Shown: positions 1 to 8,446 of the stretch, one piece after another
Position numbering within the stretch: position 1 is the stretch's first letter
How the letters are laid out: the number at the start of each line of letters is the position of its first letter
Assembly: GCA_000496135.1 (NCBI GenBank)
Contig: KI542676.1
Coordinates: 28,058-92,057 of the forward strand
Reading direction: 5' to 3'
From: Thermoplasmatales archaeon E-plasma
Lineage (GTDB): Archaea > Thermoplasmatota > Thermoplasmata > Thermoplasmatales > Thermoplasmataceae
Length of the DNA stretch: 64,000 nucleotides
Position numbers and translations under genes: made by a program
The notes under the pieces: model-generated
Database searches by the model: none
The model's input: the letters and a program-made list of their open reading frames with translations, nothing else
What the model was told of the DNA's origin: nothing

Positions 1-48
1 AATTTTCAAACTTAGATATAACCCATTAAAACTACATTGAGAAGGTCT

Positions 49-864
49 TCAATAATTTGTTATTAAAACCTCATTTATTTTACCCCTTCCCTTACCGTTG
101 GAGTTAATATTTCTAGCTGCCAGTATGTTAGATATTTTAAAATCAGAGTATAGTTCCCTTATTAAGGGAGAGTCTGAATTGCTAATCATTAAGAACACAC
201 CTGAAGAAGAGGCATCCCTGAATATCTTTGCCAGTCTTCTCTGCTCTTTCTCTCCAAATCCTCCTGAACTGTATGACGTAAAAGAAGACGTTTCTGAGAT
301 TGGCTGATACGGCGGATCAAGATATACAAAATCCCCTTCTCTTGCCTCTCTGATCGAATTCTCAAAATCGCAGCATTTTAAATCCACATTTTTAAGTGAT
401 CCGGATACCTCCATTATTTGTTCTTTGCCTGGAATAACTGGATTATTATATCTTCCAAAGGGAACATTGAATTTACCTGAAAAATTTACTCTATAAAGAC
501 CATTGAAGCAGTGTCTGTTAAGATAGATCATCAGGGCGGCCTTCCTGACCGGTAAAGGATCTGAATTAAACTCCTCCCGTGCTCTATTGAAATCTTCTCT
601 GTTGTTTCCGTAATCTATATCCCCAAGGGATTCTATGAGTTGGCCCGGCTTGTCTCTTATTATGGTATACAATGAAATGAGGTCAGAATTAACATCGGAA
701 AGAACTGCACCGGTAATAAGGTTCCTGCTCCTCAGTTCGAAGAACATTGCACCGCCTCCAACGAATGGTTCCACATATCTATTGAAGTTATCCGGAATTC
801 TTTCAATCATGGAAGGAAGCAGTTTTCTCTTGCCTCCAGCCCATTTTAACATTGGAGATAACAC
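49..864 (-). CDS. dam: Dam-type DNA adenine N6-methyltransferase (D12 class)
   Basis: Class D12 adenine methyltransferase, which transfers a methyl group from S-adenosylmethionine to N6 of adenine in a short DNA site. The N-terminal KWAGGKRK motif (about residues 7-14) and FVGGGAMFF (about 34-42) form the AdoMet pocket. The catalytic DPPY is at about 183-186, and the central region with RHCFNGLYRVN is the usual Dam/DpnM arrangement. At 271 residues it is full length. The GTG at 864 opens the frame, but ATG at 852 (MLKWAGG) is an equally good start and matches family N-termini. No restriction endonuclease lies beside it, so it may be an orphan regulatory or protective methylase. The target (GATC in the best-known relatives) cannot be read from sequence alone. 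Confidence 0.9.
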   Translation of the reverse strand: MLSPMLKWAGGKRKLLPSMIERIPDNFNRYVEPFVGGGAMFFELRSRNLITGAVLSDVNSDLISLYTIIRDKPGQLIESLGDIDYGNNREDFNRAREEFNSDPLPVRKAALMIYLNRHCFNGLYRVNFSGKFNVPFGRYNNPVIPGKEQIMEVSGSLKNVDLKCCDFENSIREAREGDFVYLDPPYQPISETSSFTSYSSGGFGEKEQRRLAKIFRDASSSGVFLMISNSDSPLIRELYSDFKISNILAARNINSNGKGRGKINEVLITNY

Positions 865-911
865 AGGAAGGCATCAGAAAAAGGATTTAAAAGATTTTGA
901 ATTGATGCTAG

Positions 912-1940
912 TTATTTCTTCCTTATTCTTTTTACTGCGCTGTTCTGAAAAATAAATATGTATTCATGCTTGAATATGTAGAATCCACCGGCCAATGAAC
1001 GATATCTCCACAAATTCTCCTGATTTCTCTTACCTCTTGTGGAGTCATAATTCTTTACCACAATACTTTTCAAGGTCAATCCCTCTTCCATTGCTGCATT
1101 CATGGCCAGAAATCCAAGCGGTTCAAGCTTTGAGTCCGAGTATTTGTCGCCTATGACAATTGCCAGAATCCCATCAGGACGGAGAACAAGCTTTGAGTTC
1201 ATGATTACTTTCCTTAAGGAAGCTATAAAGCTGACAGTATCAGGGGTATTGGAAAGATCCAGGCTGTCCCCGGAAAACTTTATGATATCATGATAGGGCG
1301 GATGAAGAATGGCCAGTTGAAACCCTGTAAAATCATTTTTTCCAGTCAATTGGGAGAAATCAGAGGATGTGCTGTCTGCGCATTCTACAATCATTTGCAC
1401 ATCTTCACTGGACTTTTGGGAATCGATTCTTTCCTTTGCCCTGGTTACAATATCCATATTGAGATCAATGCCCATCCCATTTCTGCCCTGCATCTTACAT
1501 TCAATCAGTGTTGTTCCGCTTCCCATAAACGGGTCAAGAACCCAGTCGCTTTTCCTGGTATATCTCAATATTAGCTGTCGGGGTATCTGTGGCACAAAGT
1601 TACCCCAGTACCATCCCAGATGATTTCCGCTTCGATCTCTTTTATCAAAATTCCAAAGACTGTCAGTAAGGATATCATTATAATCCATCCACCGGTTCAG
1701 ATTTATATCATTCACACCATTTGTCTTTACTGAGGTTACACTGTCCATCAGGCGATCCAGATAGTATTTTGCCCTCTCTATCCCGTTACTCTGGAGGATT
1801 TTCTCCACAAAGTATCCATTGTCAGCAAAAAATATGGCATTTCCGGCAACTTCTTCCTTTATCTCATCAAGGTTCTGAAGGGATAATATCTCTCTAACAA
1901 TATGTTCTAAGTTCCCTGCTTCAGTTTTTTCTCTATTCAT
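912..1940 (-). CDS. N4/N6 site-specific DNA methyltransferase
   Basis: Amino-methyltransferase of the N4-cytosine/N6-adenine group. It carries the AdoMet motif DPFMGSGTT (about residues 137-145), followed by an acidic G-x-D loop (GMGIDLN). The catalytic tetrad LHPPY comes about 75 residues later, a variant of the usual (D/N/S)PP(Y/F). The AdoMet motif precedes the catalytic motif, whereas many beta-class enzymes have the reverse order. The first 100 residues are not recognisable and may help recognise the target. The start ATG overlaps the stop of the upstream zinc-ribbon gene by four bases (ATGA), so the two are translationally coupled. No endonuclease is adjacent. A nucleic-acid methylase other than a DNA one is possible but less likely given the motif wording. 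Confidence 0.8.
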   Translation of the reverse strand: MNREKTEAGNLEHIVREILSLQNLDEIKEEVAGNAIFFADNGYFVEKILQSNGIERAKYYLDRLMDSVTSVKTNGVNDINLNRWMDYNDILTDSLWNFDKRDRSGNHLGWYWGNFVPQIPRQLILRYTRKSDWVLDPFMGSGTTLIECKMQGRNGMGIDLNMDIVTRAKERIDSQKSSEDVQMIVECADSTSSDFSQLTGKNDFTGFQLAILHPPYHDIIKFSGDSLDLSNTPDTVSFIASLRKVIMNSKLVLRPDGILAIVIGDKYSDSKLEPLGFLAMNAAMEEGLTLKSIVVKNYDSTRGKRNQENLWRYRSLAGGFYIFKHEYIFIFQNSAVKRIRKK

Positions 1941-2611
1941 TGTGTCTGTGACCCGGTAGGAGAATCATTTGATGGCGCGGGAGGAATCTTTTCCTTAAAC
2001 CATGTTTCCAGAGTGATGTTTTTAGAGCGTAATCTGTAGTTTGGAAAACTCATCCTTCTGCCATCTTTCAACTTTATTATAAGAGCCTGGGTCCCTCTCG
2101 TTCCTGTTACGGGATTCACTCCTTCAACATCTGAATAGTCGAAGGAAAGATCAAGAGCGCCTTTCCTGGTTCTAAAACCATTTTCATAAATATACAGCCT
2201 TCCTGCACTGGCTCTTTTTCCCAGTGAGATCCCAATGAGGACGATATAAATTAGAAGATATGGAAGATAGCCTGTTAAGTATGAGTCATTCCCGGTTGTT
2301 ATGGTAATGTAAATTGGATAGCCCATCACCACCAGAAGTATGGCAACCATTCCTATGAGACTTGGCAACATTCTGGAACCGAATTCTCCAACGGGCACCT
2401 CGCCAGTGAAAGCATCACCCTTTACTGGCGCTTCCATGGAAGGTTTTTGAGCAGTAGCAGGTGCAGGAGACGATACCTGTTCGCTGGTTGAACTTCCCTG
2501 CAGAGTACCTCCGGGAGTTGCACCCGTCTCAAAATCATATCCGCAACTTAAGCACTTCTTTGCCCTTTTTGTATTTGGATAACCACATGAAGGGCAGATC
2601 TTATTTGCCAT
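1937..2611 (-). CDS. Zinc-ribbon domain membrane protein
   Basis: A 224-residue protein of unknown role. Residues 6-24 form a short zinc ribbon with two CxxC pairs (CPSCGYPN and CLSCGYDF). A Ser/Thr/Pro/Ala-rich linker follows to about residue 75, then two hydrophobic segments (about 83-105 and 115-130) that should span the membrane. The C-terminal 90 residues look like a small beta-rich PH-like domain (ENGFRTRKGALDLSF onwards) on the cytoplasmic side. It is the first gene of a coupled pair with the methyltransferase downstream, and the pairing may be only transcriptional. The ATG at 2611 follows an AT-rich promoter region shared with the divergent gene at 2699. Confidence 0.7.
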   Translation of the reverse strand: MANKICPSCGYPNTKRAKKCLSCGYDFETGATPGGTLQGSSTSEQVSSPAPATAQKPSMEAPVKGDAFTGEVPVGEFGSRMLPSLIGMVAILLVVMGYPIYITITTGNDSYLTGYLPYLLIYIVLIGISLGKRASAGRLYIYENGFRTRKGALDLSFDYSDVEGVNPVTGTRGTQALIIKLKDGRRMSFPNYRLRSKNITLETWFKEKIPPAPSNDSPTGSQTQ

Positions 2612-2698
2612 TGATTAAAATTGCAGTTTACATTATAAAGATGTTTATTTCTCAAGGGTAGTTTTTTTAAGTCTGATGCATTGATCTATGAGTTGAAA

Positions 2699-3112
2699 AT
2701 GACAGACAAAGGAGGGAAAGCTGACAAAGAAACCATAAGAGACAAAATTCCGGTGCCTGAGATGAGAATGCTTTCAGGGGAGGTTCTTGGTATACTTGTG
2801 CACAATGCATCTAAATCTTCAAACCCCGTGGAATATAAGCTGGATGATAAAAAATACTCAGTAACATACGAATATTATGCCAGGAAGATGGGTGATGAAG
2901 AGGGAATTTATGATTCAATACCCTCCGAATCAGATTTAAAGGAGGCATCATCCGTAGTTTTTTCAGTAATGGGATTGCATAAAGGAATAACTGAGGAAAA
3001 AAAGACTCAGTTAGAGTTCACAGAGGGAAGAATAATTTCAACTCCTGACAGGGAAGAGGAAAAACTGCTGGAATTTCAGCAAGCCGTTCTGAAGCTGGGA
3101 AGACTCAATTGA
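2699..3112 (+). CDS. Hypothetical protein
   Basis: I do not recognise this 137-residue soluble, highly charged protein. It has no membrane segment and no cysteine motif. The C-terminal third is rich in Glu and Lys and predicted helical (EEKLLEFQQAVLKL). The frame opens at a TTG at 2681, but ATG at 2699 is preferred. The T-rich box at 2661-2671 lies about 30 bases upstream of it, which fits a leaderless or near-leaderless archaeal transcript. The gene is divergent from the zinc-ribbon gene and convergent with lipB, so it appears to be a single-gene unit. Confidence 0.6.
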   Translation: MTDKGGKADKETIRDKIPVPEMRMLSGEVLGILVHNASKSSNPVEYKLDDKKYSVTYEYYARKMGDEEGIYDSIPSESDLKEASSVVFSVMGLHKGITEEKKTQLEFTEGRIISTPDREEEKLLEFQQAVLKLGRLN

Positions 3113-3140
3113 TCAAAAACTCAATGGTCAAACTGCTTCC

Positions 3141-3815
3141 TTAATTTTTAAGTGTTCCATAAAATTCAAAGAATTGTTCTCTGTTTAAATTCATTTCAAA
3201 ATTGTAGTATGCAGAGAAATTTTTTAATACAGCATGGATCATCTTATCCCTGCTAATACCAAGAAACCCCATGACATTCGAATCCATTCCGCATGGATTG
3301 ATCCTTGAAAAGCCAGGCAGGACCTCCGCGGTTAAATTTATTGAAATTCCATGAAAGGCAATTCCCCTAACAATGGCCATTCCAAGTGAGGCAACCTTCC
3401 TGTCTCCAACAGGAGAATCGTATACCCAAATTCCCGGTTCTTCCCCAAGATGACAGTGGAATCCAAGCGTTTCCATAGACTTGATAATTATTTCCTGAAC
3501 CATGTTCACATATTTCCTCACGTCAACCTTTTCAGGCGTGCCTATTTTCATGATCGGATATATGACAAGCTGTCCCGGGCCATGATACGTTACGTCACCT
3601 CCCCTTTCTGTGCTTATAACTTTCACGGAAGAAAAGTTGTTTGGATTTGGATGTCTTCCAACGGTATAGACAGATGGATGTTCAAGAAATAAAATCATAT
3701 CTCCTATGAGATCCTGCTCCCTTAATTCCCTCAGTCTGTGTTGAATTTCCAGGGCTTCTTCAAACCCGATGATCCCAATATCAGCGGTTAGGTTTGAAGT
3801 GGAGCGGCTTATCAT
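3141..3815 (-). CDS. lipB: Lipoyl(octanoyl) transferase LipB
   Basis: Moves an octanoyl group onto the lipoyl-domain lysine of 2-oxo acid dehydrogenase E2 subunits, after which LipA inserts sulfur. The family signature RGGDVTYHGPGQ is at 71-82. The catalytic pair is visible as Lys140 (DRKVASLG) and Cys175 (RINPCGM), the residue that carries the acyl thioester. At 224 residues the length is normal. It is the last gene of the lipA-E1-E2-E3-lipB operon. Its ATG lies 35 bases inside the end of lpd, and no later start codon exists before the conserved region, so the overlap is real. Known LipB enzymes take octanoate from acyl carrier protein, which archaea generally lack, so the donor here is unclear. 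Confidence 0.92.
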   Translation of the reverse strand: MISRSTSNLTADIGIIGFEEALEIQHRLRELREQDLIGDMILFLEHPSVYTVGRHPNPNNFSSVKVISTERGGDVTYHGPGQLVIYPIMKIGTPEKVDVRKYVNMVQEIIIKSMETLGFHCHLGEEPGIWVYDSPVGDRKVASLGMAIVRGIAFHGISINLTAEVLPGFSRINPCGMDSNVMGFLGISRDKMIHAVLKNFSAYYNFEMNLNREQFFEFYGTLKN

Positions 3816-5100
3816 AGGCTATCTCTGCAGATTCCTTTACTGCTTCAGATATGGTTGGATGCGGATGAATTGTTGATCCAAGATCTTCTACAGTAAGGCC
3901 GGATTCTATGGCCAGTGAAATCTCACTTATCAGTTCAGATGCATGTGGTGCAGCAAAACCTGCTCCAACAACGGTACCATCCTTATCGTAATAAATGGAT
4001 GTATGGCCAAGGCTTGAGTTCATCCCCTGAGCTCTTCCATTAGCTGCTATTGGGAACTTCGTTGCATTTTCCGACTTTCTACCGGTATAAGCAACTTCAG
4101 GGTCTGAATATATAACATATGGCATTGCGTAGTAATCTACCTGGCTGTTGATTCCAGAGATATTATTCGCAACTATCCCGCCTTCATAAAATGCCTTATG
4201 AGCAAGCATGGGCATTCCCGCGACGTCTCCTACCGCCCATACATTTGTTTCACTGGTCATCATTCTCTTGTCTGTTTTTATGAAGCCGTTTTCCATTTCC
4301 AGTTTCAGTGTTTCAAGTCCAAATCCTTCAATATTTGGCTTTCTTCCAGCTGTTAAAAGCACGAGATCGGCTGTCAGATTGGCACCTGACTCCATCTTTA
4401 CATAGTAACGGTCCCTCTTGTCAACACCGGCAACCTTTGCAGAAGTCATTACCCTTATTCCCAGATCCTTTAATTTGCGATCTACCGGTTTTATAAGTTC
4501 CGGATCAACGCCATTTAATATATTTGGCAGAACTTCTATTATTGTTACCATTGAACCCAGTTTAGCAAAGGCCGTTCCCAGTTCTATACCAATATAACCT
4601 CCGCCTATGACAATCAGTTCCTTTGGAATCGCTTTTACATCGAGAATTTCCTTATTGTAAAGGACATCGTTGAATTTATCCAGTTTAACAGGTGAAGAAC
4701 CTGTTGCTATTACAAGGTGATCGCACTGGTAGGTTTCCACACCAACCTGCACATGATTTTTGTCAAGTATCATGGCGTTGCCCTTAACTATTCTTATCTT
4801 GTATGCAATGCAAAGCGTCTCAATTCCTGAAGTTAGCCTGTTAATCATTGACCATTTCCAGTTTTGCCAGGCGGCCATATCAATATTATAATTGAGCCTT
4901 ACACCCGGCATAGTTTTGAGAAAGTTGACGCTGCTTGCAAGCTCTATGAGGGATTTGGAGGGAATACAGCCGTAATTGAGGCATTCTCCACCTACCTTGT
5001 CTTTCTCTATCATCAGAACAGACTTTCCTTTCTGTCCCAGCCTTATGGCAGTCGAATATCCTCCTGGTCCCGCGCCTATTACTATTGCATCATATTTCAT
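3781..5100 (-). CDS. lpdA: Dihydrolipoyl dehydrogenase (E3)
   Basis: Flavoprotein disulfide oxidoreductase that reoxidises dihydrolipoyl-E2 with NAD+. The FAD-binding GAGPGG is at about 9-14. The redox disulfide lies in GGECLNYGCIPSK with cysteines 40 and 45. An NAD-binding IGGGYIGIE sits in the middle, and a second FAD motif, WAVGDVAG, follows near residue 290. The C-terminal HPHPTISEAVKES supplies the His-Glu active-site pair contributed by the other monomer. It is 439 residues, slightly shorter than bacterial E3 (about 460-475). Its start lies 20 bases after the E2 stop, and a purine-rich AGAGAGGAAA precedes the ATG as a plausible ribosome binding site. Its role is E3 of the complex encoded immediately upstream. 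Confidence 0.95.
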   Translation of the reverse strand: MKYDAIVIGAGPGGYSTAIRLGQKGKSVLMIEKDKVGGECLNYGCIPSKSLIELASSVNFLKTMPGVRLNYNIDMAAWQNWKWSMINRLTSGIETLCIAYKIRIVKGNAMILDKNHVQVGVETYQCDHLVIATGSSPVKLDKFNDVLYNKEILDVKAIPKELIVIGGGYIGIELGTAFAKLGSMVTIIEVLPNILNGVDPELIKPVDRKLKDLGIRVMTSAKVAGVDKRDRYYVKMESGANLTADLVLLTAGRKPNIEGFGLETLKLEMENGFIKTDKRMMTSETNVWAVGDVAGMPMLAHKAFYEGGIVANNISGINSQVDYYAMPYVIYSDPEVAYTGRKSENATKFPIAANGRAQGMNSSLGHTSIYYDKDGTVVGAGFAAPHASELISEISLAIESGLTVEDLGSTIHPHPTISEAVKESAEIAYDKPLHFKPNR

Positions 5101-5120
5101 TTATGCATTTCCTCTCTATT

Positions 5121-6461
5121 TTATGAGGAAAGAAGTCGGATCCTCAAGGACCCCTTCAACCTCATTATAAATCTCGCTGCGTCTGCTCCATCTATTAATC
5201 GGTGATCACATGAGAGCGTGATATACATCATATCTCTCTCTTCCCCATCGACATTCAATCTTTTCACTACTCTGTGAACACCAAGTATTGCCACTTCCGG
5301 GTAATTAATGATTGGAGTTGAGAAGAGTCCGCCAATGCTTCCTACATTTGAAACAGTAAATGTTGAATCCTGAACATCAGATAGTGTCATCTTGTTCTCT
5401 CTTGCCCTCTTTGCTATTTCTGATATTTCTTTTGCAATCTGTTCAACCGATTTCCTGTCCGCTGATTTCAGGACACCAACCGTTAATCCATCCGGTGTGT
5501 CTATGGCAGTTCCAATGTTGTAGGAGCTTTTCATTACATATCTCTTATTCGCTTCATCGTAAATGGAATTAAGCTTTGGAAATTCTCTCAAAGCAGCTGT
5601 AACTGCCTTTATGAAAAATGGAGTATAGGAGATCTTTATTTCCTTTTCTTTGAGATTACTTATTATGGAGCTAAGTTCTGTGAGATCCACTTCCTCGCCT
5701 ACTGTGAAGTGCGGAATGATACTCTTTGATTTCGTCATCTTCTCAAATATAATCCTGCGCAGTCCCTTAAGTTCCACTATCTGATCTTCTGCAAGAGGTT
5801 TGATAGTCTGGATTTCTACTTTGGGAGAAGGGCTCTCTTCAGATACCCTGTGTACTGCATGCTCCACGGGCGCTGCAGCCGGTGCTTTTGTCTCTTCAGC
5901 AACGGGTGCCGATGGGGCTGGAGCGGCAGCTTGAGGTGCAGGAGCAGCGGCTGCCTGTGCTTTTTCCTCTTCCCTCTTCTTTTGATCAGCTTCTGCCCTG
6001 TCAAGGTCTTCCAGAGTGACCCTGCCATTCGGCCCGGTTGGCACAACATTATCAAGATCAATATTTCTCTCTCTTGCTATTCTCCTGATAGTCGGCGAAG
6101 CTACAACTTTTCTCTCTCCATCCTGATCCGCTGAATTATTTTCATTTTCGACCATATCATCTTCCTCTTTTCTTTCTATTTCCGGGGATGCCGATTCTTC
6201 CTTTATTTCCTGTACAAGAGGACCTTCCCCGTCGATTTCAATTATCGCTTTCCCTACTTGTACAATCTCTCCGTCCTTATAAATAATTTTCAATACCTTA
6301 CCTTCGGTTGGTGAAGGTATGTTTACAGTTACTTTATCAGTCATTATTTCAACCATTTCCTGGTCTTTCTTAATGACGTCACCCTCCTTTACGTGCCATT
6401 TTACGATCTCTCCTTCACTAACTCCTTCTCCTATGTCGGGAAGCTTGAACTCATAAACCAT
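5121..6461 (-). CDS. 2-oxo acid dehydrogenase E2, dihydrolipoyl acyltransferase
   Basis: Core of the branched-chain 2-oxo acid dehydrogenase complex, transferring the acyl group from lipoyl-lysine to CoA. In order it has a lipoyl domain (about 1-78, lipoylated Lys43 in EIMTDKVTV), an acidic linker, and a peripheral-subunit-binding domain (about 120-155, starting ASPTIRRIARERNIDLD). An Ala/Pro-rich flexible linker (about 160-205) follows, then the catalytic CAT domain ending in SCDHRLIDGADAA with the active-site His and Asp. The 446 residues fit a single-lipoyl E2. It lies 37 bases downstream of the true E1beta stop. Which acyl group it prefers cannot be fixed from sequence, but the nearby branched-chain aminotransferase favours branched-chain substrates. 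Confidence 0.95.
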   Translation of the reverse strand: MVYEFKLPDIGEGVSEGEIVKWHVKEGDVIKKDQEMVEIMTDKVTVNIPSPTEGKVLKIIYKDGEIVQVGKAIIEIDGEGPLVQEIKEESASPEIERKEEDDMVENENNSADQDGERKVVASPTIRRIARERNIDLDNVVPTGPNGRVTLEDLDRAEADQKKREEEKAQAAAAPAPQAAAPAPSAPVAEETKAPAAAPVEHAVHRVSEESPSPKVEIQTIKPLAEDQIVELKGLRRIIFEKMTKSKSIIPHFTVGEEVDLTELSSIISNLKEKEIKISYTPFFIKAVTAALREFPKLNSIYDEANKRYVMKSSYNIGTAIDTPDGLTVGVLKSADRKSVEQIAKEISEIAKRARENKMTLSDVQDSTFTVSNVGSIGGLFSTPIINYPEVAILGVHRVVKRLNVDGEERDMMYITLSCDHRLIDGADAARFIMRLKGSLRIRLLSS

Positions 6462-6498
6462 AATTATCTAAACTCCATTAATTTGCCTACTGCTTTCA

Positions 6499-7436
6499 TT
6501 ATCTTCCTTTCATGGGGAGATAGTAATCTTCAAGTCTGTACGGGAATGGCGTATCCGGTCCGGTAACTCTCAGTATTGGTCCCATAAGATAGTCAATAGC
6601 CCTCTCTGCCAGAAATGCTGATATTTCAGCGCCCATACCAAGTGTTCTCGGAGCCTCATGACAATCATTGCCCTTCCTGTTTTCTTTACAGATTGAAGTA
6701 TAGTTTCACCATCATATGGCATTATTGTTCTCAGGTCTATAATTTCTGCATCGACCTTATTTTTCTCAATTGCAGCGGTCACCACAGGAACCATTGACCC
6801 ATAGGTAACGATCGTCAGATCATTTCCCTCCCTGACAACGGAAGCCTTTCCAATGGGAACTTTGTACTCTTCATCAGGAACATCTATCTTTGTTGATCTG
6901 TATAGTTTTTTTGGCTCAAGAAATATTATTGGATCCTCATATTCGAGAGCTGACATCAAAAGACCTTTCGCGTCATACGGGTTTGATGGTGATATGACTG
7001 TCAGACCTGCTGTATGTGCAAAATAAGCTTCCCCGCTCTGCGAATGATAGAGTCCGCCCTTTATTCCACCACCATAGGGTGTTCTCAAAATCATAGGAAC
7101 GTTAAACTGTCCCCCGGACCTGTATCTTAATTTGGCTGCCTGATTAACAAGCTGATCGAAAGCGGTGAATATGAAATCCTGAAACTGAATTTCCGGTATT
7201 GGTTTCATTCCGTTTAATGCCATACCAATAGACATTCCAACTATGCCAAGTTCAACAAGAGGAGTGTCTATTACTCTGTCAGAACCATACTTAGCCTGCA
7301 ATCCTTCAGTCACTCTGAATACGCCCCCATCCCTTCCGATATCTTCACCCAGAAGAACTACCGAATCATTTTTAGACAAAGCATAGTCAAGTGTGGAGTT
7401 TATTGCCTGAACCATGTTTAGCTGTTTTGAACTCAC
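6499..7436 (-). CDS. 2-oxo acid dehydrogenase E1 beta subunit, broken by a one-base frameshift
   Basis: The beta subunit of thiamine-dependent E1 pairs with E1alpha to decarboxylate the 2-oxo acid. It shows the beta-subunit start (LGEDIGRDGGVFRVTEGL), FAAFDQL-like FTAFDQLVNQAAK and TPYGGGIKGGLYHSQS. In the frame from 7436 the protein loses homology after KKTGRAMIV near 6660 and stops at 6570. Shifting by one base at 6660 restores the expected C-terminus, beginning HEAPRTLGMGAEISAF and ending EDYYLPMKGR, with stop at 6499-6501. The whole is 312 residues, the family length. One base is missing between the Val and His codons, and no slippery heptamer is visible. This is either a sequencing or assembly error or a recent mutation. 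The GTG start overlaps the E1alpha stop. Confidence 0.88.
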
Positions 7437-8446
7437 AGTGCTTCACCCTTTTCTTCTTTGATAATCCAGGTCATTTCCTTATAAACATCATCATACATGG
7501 TCTCCGGTTTTGGCGGTGGAATTTTCTCCCTCTCATCGAACTTCTGGTCAACTATTCTCTTTGCCTCAGATTTCATTTTGTCTATAATCTCATCTGTAAT
7601 ATATCCAAGATCCTTTAGCCTCTTCTCAGCTATAACAATTGGATCTTTTTCGCTCCCTTCTGTAATTCCTTCAGATCTATACTTTGAAGGATCATCGGAG
7701 GTTGAGTGTGGTCCGATTCTGTAGCTGACAGCTTCGATTAATACCGGTCCTTTACCTGAGCGCGCTCTGTCAACTGCCTCTTTTGCCACTTTGAAAGTTT
7801 CAAGGAAATCGTTCCCGTCAACTTTGACACCATAAGCTCCATAAGCCTCGGCTTTTTTCCAGATCTCTACCTTGGTTTGCTTTTCAACAGGCAGGGATAT
7901 TGCCCATTGATTGTTTTCGCAAAGAAAGATTACGGGAAGATCATAAACGGAAGCAAGATTCAAGGCAGCGTGGAAATCAGGGGTGGAAGTTGATCCATCT
8001 CCGAAGGTTGTAACCACTACCTTATTCTCCTTTCTATGTTTAATTGCATATGCTGCTCCAACAGCGAGTGGCAGATTGGTGGCAACAGGGCTCTGAACGG
8101 ACATGAAGTTCTGCGCTTTGGCGTTGTAATGTGAAGGCATCTGCCTTCCCTTAGCTGAATCTTCGCTGTTACCCATGATCTGATCCAACAGGACTTCCAC
8201 GGGAACCCCTCTGTGGATCATGAAAGGCACATCCCTGTAATATTCGTAAACAAGATCATCAGGATTCAGCGCCATAGATACGCCTACCTGTGTAGCCTCC
8301 TGGCCAATGGTTGGGGTATAAAATCCAACTCTTCCCTGACGCTGGGCAGTTACAATCTTTTTATCAAACATTCTTGAAAGGATCATTGAACTGTACGCTC
8401 TCAAGAACACATCTTTTTCTTCCTGACCATTAAAAACTTCTGTCAT
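7433..8446 (-). CDS. 2-oxo acid dehydrogenase E1 alpha subunit
   Basis: The thiamine diphosphate-binding alpha subunit of a branched-chain type E1. It has the ThDP motif GDGS at about 149-152 and ends it with NN at about 178-179, the expected spacing of about 28. The early GFYTPTIGQEATQVG and the later YRIGPHSTSDDPSKYR loop are typical of the BCKDH/acetoin group. In mammals that loop holds regulatory phosphoserines, but no kinase of that type is seen here. The 337 residues are normal. It is the second gene of the operon: its ATG overlaps the lipA stop (8443-8446) and its own stop overlaps the E1beta GTG. Thermoplasma acidophilum is known to assemble an active complex from homologous genes. 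Confidence 0.95.
   Translation of the reverse strand: MTEVFNGQEEKDVFLRAYSSMILSRMFDKKIVTAQRQGRVGFYTPTIGQEATQVGVSMALNPDDLVYEYYRDVPFMIHRGVPVEVLLDQIMGNSEDSAKGRQMPSHYNAKAQNFMSVQSPVATNLPLAVGAAYAIKHRKENKVVVTTFGDGSTSTPDFHAALNLASVYDLPVIFLCENNQWAISLPVEKQTKVEIWKKAEAYGAYGVKVDGNDFLETFKVAKEAVDRARSGKGPVLIEAVSYRIGPHSTSDDPSKYRSEGITEGSEKDPIVIAEKRLKDLGYITDEIIDKMKSEAKRIVDQKFDEREKIPPPKPETMYDDVYKEMTWIIKEEKGEAL

Noticed and set aside
5816..6134. Frames of 81-94 codons inside the E2 gene
   Set aside because: They lie over the Ala/Pro-rich linker of E2 and are shadows of its biased codons.
6570..6660. Programmed frameshift as an explanation for the E1beta break
   Set aside because: No slippery heptamer or downstream structure is visible at 6660, and relatives have one continuous frame.
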